Notes under the pieces: model-generated
Told to the model about the DNA's origin: nothing
The model's input: only the letters and a program-made list of their open reading frames with translations
Database searches by the model: none
Assembly: GCA_037349315.1 (NCBI GenBank)
Contig: JBAIAC010000056.1
Coordinates: forward strand, 534,501-598,500
DNA: 64,000 bases
Direction of reading: 5' to 3'
From: Chelydra serpentina
Lineage: Eukaryota > Chordata > Testudines > Chelydridae
Translations under genes and position numbers: made by a program
Shown: piece by piece, positions 12,101-24,100 of the stretch
How positions within the stretch are numbered: position 1 is the stretch's first letter
Layout of the letters: every line of letters starts with the position of its first letter

Positions 12101-15100
12101 ACTGTGACCGTGCAGATCCCAGACTATGTAGAGCTGTTTGGGAGCCAAACATTTGATAGCACCATCTTGATTCAGGCTGACAAAGACATCTCTGTCCTGT
12201 CTGTTAACTCAAAGCCCAATACCATCGATACCACTGTAGTGTATCCCATTGAGAAGTTGGGTACCGTATATTACGTTGTAACTCCACCTGGCAAACATGC
12301 AGGCAGCTTCAAAGAGTTTGCTGTCATAGCAGGGCAGGCTCCCACTACAGTTGATATTTACTTGAAAGGGGCTGTAGTGTTCAAAGGATGGGTCTATGCT
12401 GCTGGGAGCAAACTCACTGTTGCCCTCGCTCCCTACCAAGCCTTGCAACTGCAAACCTTAGCTGATTTATCTGGCACCAAGGTCGAGTCCCGGGAACATG
12501 TGGCCGTCTTGACTGGGCACAGCTGTGCTGCCCAAAACACCGCTTGTGATCACGCTGTCGAGCAGCTCCTGCCCGTCTCCAGCTGGGGCAGCACATTCAT
12601 CGTGCCTCCTCTGTCCTTCCAAGCCAAGTTTGACATTGCGTACATCGTCGCCTCCCAAAACACTCGCATTGACTATCAGTCAGGGCCCACACGAGCTTCC
12701 CGCAACATATTGGCCGGGCAGGTTGTTGAATTTAAAGTCCAAGTCTCTCACCCACTTTACATCTCTGCCAGCGCCGGCATCCAGGTTCTTCTCTTCTTCA
12801 CTGGTGCTAAAAATGGGAAATCCACGTATGACCCATTCCTCATCAACATCCCACCCGTCACGAACTACTGCTACTCCTACCACATTGATGGGGTGGAGGA
12901 GTTTGAGAACCATGTGCTGATCATGGTCAAGAGCTCAGAGTCCAGCAGGATCACCTCTGACCAGAGAGCCATAGGAAATGTCCAGTGGAGGCAGATCCCC
13001 GGCACGGAGTATTCTTGGGGAGAGTACAGCTTCGGCATAGGGAAAAGTGCTCACTCCATAGAGCACCCGACCTCTCCCTTCGGTCTGCTGAGCTTTGGAG
13101 GGAAAAAGGACAGTGGATATGGCTCATCTGGCCTTTGTGCATTCAGTAAGTAATTTGTGTGTTTCTATAATTCCCAGGCAGCAAGTAATTTTTGTGTGTG
13201 TTTAATATCCAGGCAACCCACCCCCCCGCTCCCCTCAGAACTGCACAGGATGGGAGATGACAACAAATATACACAAAGAGGCTGTACACAGCTTGAGATC
13301 CAGCTTTGTCTCCTTTGTTATGAGTCCCCCTCACCCTGCACAGAGACACCTAGTGGCTGAAAAATGCAGTGCAAACAAACAAATCATCCTGCCAGTACGT
13401 GGCATAAGTGAGTTCTTGTATAACTGGCGGGTTGAATCTTTCTAGGTAAACCGACCCTGTCCTGCAGCACTGTTCAATGCAGGAAGAAAGAGACGTGTCA
13501 GATAATAAATGGCCGCCCGGAGTGTGTGGCTGCGTCAGAATCCACCTGCTGGGCTCAGGGAGACCCACATTATCACACCTTCGATGGGCGAAATTTTGAC
13601 TTCATGGGCACCTGTACCTACACCATCGCCAAGACCTGTGGCTCAGACTCCACTCTCCCATCATTCAGTGTCAAGGCCAAGAACGACAACAGGGGCAACA
13701 CGCGTGTTTCCTATGTTGGTTATGTGACGGTTGAAGTCTATAATGTCACTGTCTCAGTGGTCAGATATGAGACTGGATTTGTGAGGGTAAGAGAGCAACG
13801 TGAATAAATACTAATACTTTGTTTTCTACTTATGTTTTAAGGGTAGATTTGGTGATGCTAACATAAAATCGCATTTGCTAGAGGCAGCTGCTGGAAAGTT
13901 TTACTACAGAGATTCACACTTGTACTTCAGTTTTTAACAACAACTCACTCCTATTTCAGCCTCCCTTCCCCTTCATCTCCCCTTCCACTTCCCCTTCATC
14001 TCTGCCAATTTCCCTCAGTCCTGACCCACAGCCCCCTGCTACTCCAGCCCTGGGCTCCCCTCACACAAAGCTCTGCCTCTCAATCTCAACTCACAGTCTC
14101 CCAGCAACTCCAGTCCTGGGCTCCCCATATACACACAGATCTGCTGGTAATCATCAATCCAGACCCACAGTCTCCCCCGCCCCACTATCCCAGCACTAGA
14201 CTACCCTCACAGTCCCCACGTACATACAGCTCTACTATCCCAGCTCTGGAATACCCTCCCTCTCACATTTCCACTTATGTAATTCTCTATCTCTGTCTTC
14301 AGCAGAGCATGTCAAATTACATGGTGGCTTTATATAGAAAAATCCGTGTCTAAGATTTCCAAGGATGACTTGAGTATGTAACTACATTGCAATTAATGGG
14401 AGTTGTGTGGCTAAATCCCCTAGCTAACCTTGCAAATATCAGCCTATTATTATTTATTATGTGTACTGCAGGGGCACATAGCAGCTTCAGTGCAGGGCCA
14501 GTAAGTCCCTCACTGTGCCAGATTCCTTTGGGTAATGCACCCAAAACAATGTCTGTTTCTTGTGGTTCCCTTCCCAGGTGAATGACCAGCGCTCCCGCCT
14601 TCCCATCTCCCTGCTTGAGGGGAAACTGAAGGTGTATCAGAGTGGAGGTTCTGTGGTCATTGAGACTGACTTCTCCCTGAGGGTCTCCTATGACTGGAAC
14701 AGCTACCTGGTGGTGAAGATCTCCAGCAGCTTCTCGGAGAGCGTGTGCGGCCTGTGTGGCAACTACAATGGGGATCCTGGGGACGACTTTGCCACCCCCA
14801 CGGGGGCGCTGGCTGCCAGTCCCGTGGAGTTTGGGAAGAGCTGGAAAGTGGAGGATGGGGACAGGTTCTGCTGGGACGACTGCCACGGGGAGTGCAAGAG
14901 CTGCTCCTCAGAGCTGGTCGGCAGGTACAAAGCGGAGCCCTTCTGCGGCTGGATCACCAAAGGGGCGGGCGGCCCCTTCAGCCAGTGCCACTCCGTGATC
15001 GACCCCAAAATCTACCTCGACAACTGCGTCTACGACCTGTGCATGAACGATGGCCTCAAGGAGATGCTGTGCCGGGCGCTGACGAGCTACGCTGATGCCT

Positions 15101-18100
15101 GCCGGAGAAAGGGGGTGGCCATCTCCGAGTGGAGGATACCCACAGGATGCTGTGAGTATACCCAGGGTGACCAAGAGATGTTGGCTCATGACCTAAAGGC
15201 AGCAGGTTTTAGTAGCAGAGTTTGAAGTCAATGGCAAAATGGGAACAGGTTCCCAAGAGATCTAAAGAGATTTGTAGAACTGAGTGTAAATATCATGGAG
15301 GCTCTGAGATATCATGGATGTGGTAGGACTGCACAGATAGATGTTTAAGTGCCTTTGTAACATCACAATGAGAATTGATCTCTCTGTATCAAACCTCAGT
15401 GGTTCCCAGTTGGCTTCTTTTGAATATCTCTGTCTCCTTTTAATACTTGTGCTGTTTGTTAGGCAGCTATAAACTAACAATAATGAGACAGTTCCTTCCC
15501 TGGTGGAAATCGGCATGATCTCTTTGATTTCAGCAGAGGTCCTGGCCTCACCCTTGGCTGTTGGGAGAATCTGAAAAATGGCCAATGCAAATAATGTAAA
15601 GAAGCAGGGGGGACTGAATAAGAAGCAAACAGTCAAAGGTCTGCCTGTGCATAGCTTGGCTAACTGATGACTTAGGCCAGGTCTATGCCAGAAACATTTG
15701 CCAGGATAATAATGGCAGTTAGGACTGTGATTCTTTGTGACATTTTTATACTGGCAAAAAACCCTAGTGTAGACGCAATTATACTGGCAAAATTAGGAAC
15801 ATAAGACTGGAAGGGACCTCTTGGATCATCGTGTTCAGTCCCTCCTGTTGCAGCCATCCCGTCATACAATCCCGTTCATAATTTTATCAAGCTCCATCTT
15901 CAAATTAGGTAGGTCCTTTACCCAACTGCTCCTATTGCAAATCTGTTCCAGAACTTCACTCTGCTCTGATGGTTAGAAACCTTCTAATTTCAAGTGTAAA
16001 CTGACTCATGGCCAGTTTAGCCTCCTTTGTTCTTGAGCCAATCAGGGCCGGCTTTAAGCCGATTCCTCTGATTCCCCGGAATTGGGGCCCCGCTCTGGCA
16101 TTTTTTGCTCCGACGAATCGGCGGCGGGAGGGTTCTTTTCTCTGACAAGTCCGGCGGGAGGGTGCGGGGCCTCACCGCCATTCTTCGCGTGGGGCCCCGC
16201 ACTCACTAAAGCCGGCCCTGGTGCCAATGTTGCCCTTTCATTAAAATACCTTTTCTCCCTCCCTGGTGTTCCCCTTGATGTATTTATGGAGAGCAATCAC
16301 ATCATAGGCACCGACTTCCAGAGTTCCCCGGGGGTTCTAGACCCCAACTCCACTCCAGCCCCTGCCCCCACTCCACCCTTTCCCCCAAACCTCCACCCTG
16401 CCCTGCCTCTTTCCACCCTTGTTTCTCCCCCTCCTCCACAGCACCTCCTGTATGCCGCTGAAGAGCTGATCACTGGCGGGCAGGAGGCACTGGGTGGAGA
16501 GGGAGGAGCTGATCGATGGGGCTGCCGGTGGGTCCCGGAGCACCCATGGAGTCAGCACCTAATCCTCTCCTTTTCTAGGTTAAATAAGGGAAGCTCTTTT
16601 AGTCTACTCTCTTAAAATAGGCCCTCCATTACCCATATCATCCTACTAGCCCTGCATTGCACCTACCCTAGTCTGATTTGATCTTTCTTGAACATGGGTG
16701 ACCACAGCTGGACACAGGACCCAGCAAAGACCTTTTGCCATCATAGCTTAATTCATTTGGGGAAATGGTACGAGCTATATCAGCATAAGGACTCTTTTGC
16801 TGGTATAAGCAGTATCCCCACTAGGGGAGTTTGCTGGTATAGGTATACTAGCATATACTTTCTCGTGTAGACTAGGCATAAGCAGTGGACGAGATAACCC
16901 TCTCAGAAGATCTGAAGAGTGAGGAAGTGGGCAGGGGAAATGTTCATGGTAGGCCCAGTGGGTATGTCTAACAGTAATGGGACAAGATGGCGCAAAGGGA
17001 AAATGATGAAGTCTGTCAGCCTGCAGAATTACCTTCTCCAGTGGATGGGTGGGAGGCCCATTACTTCAGTCTTTTAAAGCTAGACTGACAAAGCCATGCA
17101 CTGAAGGTGATGGGGGCTGTGACATCTCTAGTTCTATGGGTCAGAGCTCACGGTAGGTTCAGGAGTATCATTTGGGGCTGCTATGATGCAGAATTTCCAG
17201 CTGGGCCTTCTCAGATCTGTGCCAAACTGTTTAATGCTAGAGGGGAGCAATATTCCCAGAGACCTCAGTGTCCTGTTCCTTTGACAGCCCTGCCCTGCCC
17301 GGTGAATAGCCAGTATAAGGCTTGTGGCTCTGCATGTCCTGCCACCTGCAATGACCAAGCGGCCCCTAACAACTGCTCCTTGCCCTGCGTGGAGACCTGC
17401 CACTGCAACGAGGGCTTCGTGCTGGACGCTGGAAAGTGTATCCCCAAGGCCGGCTGTGGGTGCGAGTTCCAGGGACGTCTGTATGCTCCTGGAGAGCAAT
17501 TCTGGGGGGACAGCGCCTGCACAAGACGCTGCCTCTGTGACCCACAAACCAGGCAAGTGAGCTGCCAGGCCACAGGATGCAGGACTGGGGAGCAGTGCCG
17601 GGTGGAGAATGGCATCCAGAACTGCTACCCCATCAGCTACGGAACCTGCTCAGCTTCGGGGGACCCTCACTACATCAGTTTTGACGGGAAGAAGTTTGAC
17701 TTCCAGGGCACCTGCCTGTATCAGTTTGCCGGGCTGTGCATCAAAAGCCAGGACCTGGTGGATTTCCAGGTCCTTGTTCAGAACGACCATCGGGGCAGCC
17801 AAGTCGTGTCCTTCACCAAAGTTGTGCAGGTCAAAGTCTATGAGGTCGACATTGTGATCAGCAGGGAAAACCCTGGCAGAGTCGTGGTGAGTTTATCAAA
17901 CCTTTCTGCCCTTTCCTGGTCAGTCATCAGACCTGTCTTCCTTTGCCATGTTCAGTCACCAAACCTTTCTTTCTTTCCTGTGTTCAGCCATCATTCTTTC
18001 CTTCTTTCCTGAGTTCACTCATTTTACCTTTTCTTTTACCCAGGACACTGTGATTAGATGTTTAATTCAACCACATTTTCAACACACACTGAAACTTCTG

Positions 18101-21100
18101 ATGTATATTTTGCACTTGAGGTGGCTGCCGGTTTTCATACCAAACCTTTTTTGGTAAAAAATGCCGGTTTGGAGACACGAAAACACTTGGTGAATTTGTG
18201 TCAGTTTCACCAAATTGTTTCAGTTGGAAAGAACCAATAAATAAATAAAATAAAATCCCAACCAATCAAATGTTTCGTTTTGACATTTTAAAACAAAAAT
18301 TCAGTTCAAAATTACTTTTAATTTCAAAAACTGGACCCTCTTCCCCGGAGGCCATCTCCCATTTGCTCCTCTTTCCTCCCTCCCACGTCACTCGCTGCTC
18401 TCCCCCCTCATCTCCAGGGTGAGCAGCCCCAAGGGACTTGCAAACCCCACCACCAGCAGGCTGCCTGGTAGTGCAGGTTAGAAGAGCGCTGTAGCCACCC
18501 AGGAAGCGGTCCCGCTGGTGAACGAGGAGGCAGCCCTCCTGCAGGCAGCTTCCCACCTCCCTCTGCCCTGCCTGTCCTGCAGCCCCCTTCCTTGCCTGCT
18601 CAAGCCCTTCCAATAGGGTTGCCAACTTTCTAATTGCACAAAAGTGAACACCCTTGCCCTGCCCCCTGTCCTGCTCCTTCCCTGAGGCTCTGCCCCCACT
18701 CACTCCAGCCCCCCTCCCTCTGTCACTCGCTCTCCCCTACCCTCACTCACTTTCACTGGGCTGGGGCAGGTGGTAGGGGTTGCGGGAAGGGGGTGAGGGT
18801 TCCAGCTGGGGGTGAGGGGTTCAGGGTGTGGGAGGGGGCTGGGGCAGGGGACTGGGGTGCAGGAGAAGCTGAGGGCTCCGATTGCGGGTGTGGGCTGTGG
18901 CTGAGGGGTTTGGAGTGAAGGAGGGGGCTCAGGACTGGGGTAGGGCATTAGGGTGTGTGTGGGGGTGTGTGGGCTCTGGGAGGGTGTTTGGGTGTGGGAG
19001 GGGGTTCTGACCTGGAGCAGGGGTTGGTGTGCAGGGCCTGGGAGGGAGTTAGGGTGCAGGAGCGGGTTCTGACTGGGGACGGGGGTTCAGGATGTGCTCT
19101 CTGGCCGGGCAGAGCTTACCTCGGGCGGCTCCTGGTTGGTGGCCCAGCAAGGCTAAGGCGGGCTCCCTGCCTGCCCTGGCTCCGCGCTGCTCTCGGAAGT
19201 GGCCGGCATGTCCACTTTTCGACTGGACTTCCTGGTGGAAAATGGGACATCTGGCAGTCCTGCTCAGTTTCCCCAGCTCAGATGTAATTTCATGTAGATA
19301 ATCAGCTGAACCTTACATTTGGCATTGCCGCTATGCAAATAAGACCTTAGGGTTACCATATTTGAACTTTCAAAAAAGAGAATACTCCATGGGGGGGGGG
19401 GGGGTAGCCCCACCCCCTATCCACTCCCTCCCACTTCCTGCCTCCTGACTGCCCCCCACAAACTCCCAACCCATCCAACCCCCCCGATCCTTGTCCCCTG
19501 ATCACCCCCTCCTGCGACCCCTGCCCCTAACCGCCCCCGGGGACCCCACCCCCTATCTAAGCCTCCCTTCTTATTGTCCCCGACTGCCCGCTCCTGAGAC
19601 CCCCCACCCTAACTGCTCATCTAGGACCCCACCCCTACCTGTCCCCTGAGTGCCCTGACCCTTATCCACACCCCTGCCCCCTGACAGACCCCCGGGACTC
19701 CCACGCCTATCCAACCGCTGCCTGTTCCCTGACTGCCCCCTCTCCAACTCCCCGGCATGCTACCGCAGACATGTTACCGTGTTTCCCCACGGAGCACACA
19801 GCCCGGCCCCTGCCCCCCCAGAGCACTGCCGGCGCAGCGCACTGGGCTGCAGGGGAGCAGGGGAGGAGAAGGAGGGGAGGGGAGGAGCTCTAGAGCTGCC
19901 GGAGGCCCCAATGCGAGCAGCCCAGCAGGCAAGCTGAGGCTGCAGGGGAGCGGGGGAGCAGGGGAGGAGAAGAGGGGTTCTGGCTGCCGGAGGCCCCGAT
20001 GCGAGCGGCTCAATCCGGCCCGGCCGCCCTGTCAGCCGCACCGCGCTCTGCATGGGGAGGGAAATCCCGGACCTTTTTAGAGTTTTACAAATCCCCCCCT
20101 CCCCCCCCGATGCTATTTATAACCCAAAAAGCTGGGACATGTCCGGGACGTATGGTAACCCTAGACCTTCTCTGTGTATGTCTGCATGGCAAGCAGTGCT
20201 GAGTGAAATGTGGACTGCGAACCTCACAGGAAGTTTAGACATTTCCAAATTTTGTTTTCATCCCAAAATGGGGTAAAAAGTTGAAATGTCGAAATATTAC
20301 ATGTTAATATGTTCAAGTGAATGAAACATTTCAAGCAACTCAAACAGAAATGTTCTGTTCCAGCTTGTTGAGCCACATTTCAAGATTAAATCGTATTTCC
20401 CCATTGCCTGATAGGAGCTGTAGTTCATGACACCATTTTCTCCTGGGGGACTATATCTCCCATGATGCTCCAAGCTCCCGTGATACCCATGATGCTCCAA
20501 GCAGGGGCAATCTATTACAGGGAGCTGTAGTCCTCCAGGGAGTCCAGCACATAGGAGAGAAGGGGACTGGAACTACAACTCCCATAAGGCAATGTACAAT
20601 AGGGAAAAGACGCTTAATTTCTTTTTAACTAATTCAAAATGAAACATTGTGGGGCAGTTAAAAAATGAAATATTCCAGTTCAGGTTTTCTTGTCAGGAAA
20701 ATAGAATTTTTTCAGCAAAATCAAAATTTTCTGCTATTAAATTTTAAAAGTTCAGAAAGGCATTTTCTGCTGCAAAAATCATTCTGACCAGCTTTTGCAA
20801 GTTATTTCTCCACAGATTCATTAGCTTTCTTCCTTTTCTATGTTCATTTGTCAGTTGGGTGACCAGATGTCCCAATTTTATAGGGACAGTCCTGATATTT
20901 GGGGCTTTTTTTTAATATGGGTGCCTATTACCCCCCACCTCCTGTCCTGATTTTTCACAATTGCTATCTGGTCACGCTATTTGTCAGCCTTTCTGTGTTT
21001 CTTCTCTTTTTGTGTTTAGTTGCCATAACTTTCTTTCTTTGGCATTTTGTCATTGTACCCCTATCTCTTATTCTTCTATCTCCAGTCATCAGTCATTGTG

Positions 21101-24100
21101 CATTGCTCTTCATTTGGGAGGAGGTTTGTATTGGCAATTTTAATCAGTCACCCTGATGACAAAACGGGTGGGATTGTTTTATGACTCAAAAACTTTCCCA
21201 AATTAAAAAATGTTAGTTTTGGAATCAATAAAATTTCATTTTCAAAAACTACTTAACCTGCAAATGGGAACATGGTTAAAAACATAGTTAAAAAGAGTTT
21301 TTTTTAAAAAGGAAAATAAAAAAGGAACAGAATGAAAATAAAATCAAAATTCACCATTTGGGTTTTGTTTTCAACCAGCTCTTCCTGTAAAATTCCTTAG
21401 AGGGGCGGGTTCTGCAGGTTCAAAGTTGCTTGCTCAGTGTCAGACCATTCTCACTGACCCCTTGGCATTAATCCCAGGTGAACAGCATGCTGATCAACTT
21501 ACCATATAGCACCAACGACAGCAAGATCTCCATATACCGGAGGGGGCAGGAGGCAGTGATCCAGACTGACTTCGGTCTCACCGTCACCTTTGACTGGCAG
21601 GGCCGGATCACTGTCACTGCTCCAAGCACCTATGCTGGAGCCGTGTGCGGTCTCTGTGGGAACTTCAACGGGAACAAGGGAGATGAGTTGACCATGAAGG
21701 GTGGCACATTGGCCCCGAACCCAACGGCCTTTGGGCAGAGCTGGAAGGTGAAGGATATTCCCGGCTGTGTGGAGGTTGCCAAGGACGAATGCTCTGATCT
21801 AGCAGCTGTTGAGAGACGCCAAAGAGGAATGAATGGGGAGTGCGGGGTCCTCCTAGACAAGAGCGGCCCCTTCCGAGAGTGTCACAGCAAAGTCGACCCC
21901 GAGGGCTACTTTCAAGACTGCGTGTACGACTATTGCTCCTTCAAAGGCCAACAAGCTGTGATATGCCAGCTTATCACCAGCTATGCCGCAGCCTGCCAGG
22001 CCGCCGGGGTGACTATATATGCCTGGAGGACCAACTCCTTCTGCAGTAAGTGGAAGCAGCTTGGGACTGTTTTCTGGGATGAAAGTTAATGCACGAGGGA
22101 AAGAAAACAGGGTCTTTGCTCAAGTCAAAGACAAGTTGGTTGGTGTTCAGGGAAGGGGATATGAGATGTTCTGCCTTAGGGGGTTTGGGTTTTGATCCAG
22201 CCCCAGTATGGGGGGACTGGCCAGATCAGGGTGGGTATGTGAGAGGATATGGGGCTTTTCCCCTGTAGGGGGCACCAGCTCTGATCTGACCTCAAGACAG
22301 GAGAATTGACTGGCTCAGGGGCAGGGAATTGGAATTCAGGACCTGTCCCCTGGAGGGTGCAAATTCCCATGCCCTGCCTGGGGGCGAGAGGTTGACTCAA
22401 TGTGGGTTGTCCAGGGAATGGGACATGGGGCCTGTATTTCATGAGAATGTGAATCTCATGCAAGTCCTTATTGTACAAATGAGCCTGTCACAGAGCTCAC
22501 GGTAATAACTGGAACTAAATACCCCTGAGTTGTCAGTGTCAGAAGAGGCCAAGAGCTGAATGGGCCATGGAGACTGGACTCTCCTCTGACAAGGGATCCA
22601 GCAATGACATACTGGCAAGGCACAGTATGAAGGAAGTTTGCCCGAAAGCTTCCCATACTGCACCCAACAGACTCTATTCTCCAGGGCTGTCATCAGGCTC
22701 CCGTCTTCAGCCCTCACATTGTTACATAGTTCAGAATCCATCTAGTTTTCTTTTTTGGGATGCTAATGTCATGTTGTTTCAATGGCAGGTCTCTCCTGTG
22801 CCCAAAACAGCCACTACGAGGTCTGCGCCCGGGGCTGCCAGTCGACCTGCAGCAGCCTCTATGCCCCAGTTCAGTGCTCTGCCCAGTGCTGGGAAGGCTG
22901 CGTGTGTGATGAGGGCTTTGTGCTCAGCAGTGATGAGTGCGTCCCTATATCCCAGTGTGGATGTGTCTACCAGGGATTTTATTATAAGGCTGGGGAGACC
23001 TTCCACCCAACGTGCCAGGAGCAGTGTGTGTGCCAGGCCAGCGGAGACGTGGTGTGTAAGGGGTTGTCCTGCCGCCCTAATGAGGAGTGCAAGCTGGTGA
23101 ATGGCCTCCGTAAATGCCAGCCTGTCGGATCCGCAACATGCTCCGCAGCCGGAGACCCTCACTACCTCTCCTTCGATGGGGTCGCCTTCGATTTCCAAGG
23201 CACCTGCACGTACATCCTGGCCAAGACCTGCACCAACGCCAGGAACCTGACGTCCTTCTCCGTGAAGGTGGAGAATGTGCCCTGGGGCAATGGGAAGGTG
23301 TCTGTCACCAAGCTGGTGTCCGTGGAGGTCTACGGGCTCACACTCACCCTGCTGCAGAATAAGAAGGGGCTCATCATGGTAAGTTCTGCTCAAGATGATC
23401 CCTTGGGTTTGAAACTGGCCATGGGGCAGCCCCACTGATGTAGCAATGCAAGAGGCACTTGTCTCACAGCTCAGTCATTAGAATTAACTCTCTGTGGAGA
23501 CCCCAACTGGGGTCAAAGATTGGGTGCGTGATCCTGACTTCATTGACACCAGTGTAAATCCACAGGCCTCCCACTGAAAAAAGTGGAGTACGGATTTTCA
23601 ATGGTACAAGTGACACCAGAATCCAGTCCTCACCTCACTGCAGTGGATGATTGCAGATTAACCCCAGGGAACTGAGATCAGAATCCAGACCTGAGGGGTG
23701 GGAGGGATAGCTCAGTGGTTTGAGCATTGGCCTGCTAAACCCAGGGTTGTGAGTTCAATCCTTGAGGGGGCCATTTAGGGATCTGGGGCAAAAATTGGGG
23801 ATTGGTCCTGCTTTGAGCGGGGGGGTTGGACTAGATGACCTCCTAAGGTCCCTTCCAACGCTGATATTCTATGATTGTTACACTGAAAGAAGTGACTGTG
23901 GTTTTACCTTGGGATCAGTGAGATGAGAATCTGGCCCTAACTTAATTCAGTTCAGTGGAGTCACTACAGATTTAACCAGGTGTCACTGAGACCCAATTTT
24001 GTGCCCGTAATCTACCCCGACAGCATCCACTCCCCCGGCTCACAGGGAATGCTCTGTCTCTTCCAGGTGGATGGGGTGTTCCATAACCTACCAGTGCTGA

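Larger units (their letters stand above)
15793..16735 (-). mobile_element. Old CR1 fragment with nested insertions
   Basis: Reverse-complemented CR1: CATAAGACTGGAAGGGACCT, AATTTTATCAAGCTCCATCT, then TTTCATTAAAATACCTTTTC and on to TGGACACAGGACCCAGCAAA. It is split by 16,043-16,220 and by a second DNA element at about 16,300-16,562. Confidence 0.65.
15671..16872. mobile_element. DNA transposon remnant split by a CR1 copy (intron 4)
   Basis: Left end TTAGGCCAGGTCTATGCC and right end CGTGTAGACTAGGCATAA are inverted. Both halves contain the GCTGGTATA/TATACTGGC words. The interior was invaded by an old minus-strand CR1 (15,793-16,735), which in turn holds two further DNA elements. It is a Harbinger-like MITE by its ends. 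Confidence 0.5.

Noticed and set aside
23697..23780. tRNA gene (A and B boxes present)
   Set aside because: The head is a tRNA-derived SINE: the cloverleaf is degenerate, a SINE body and CR1 tail follow, and further copies exist in the window.
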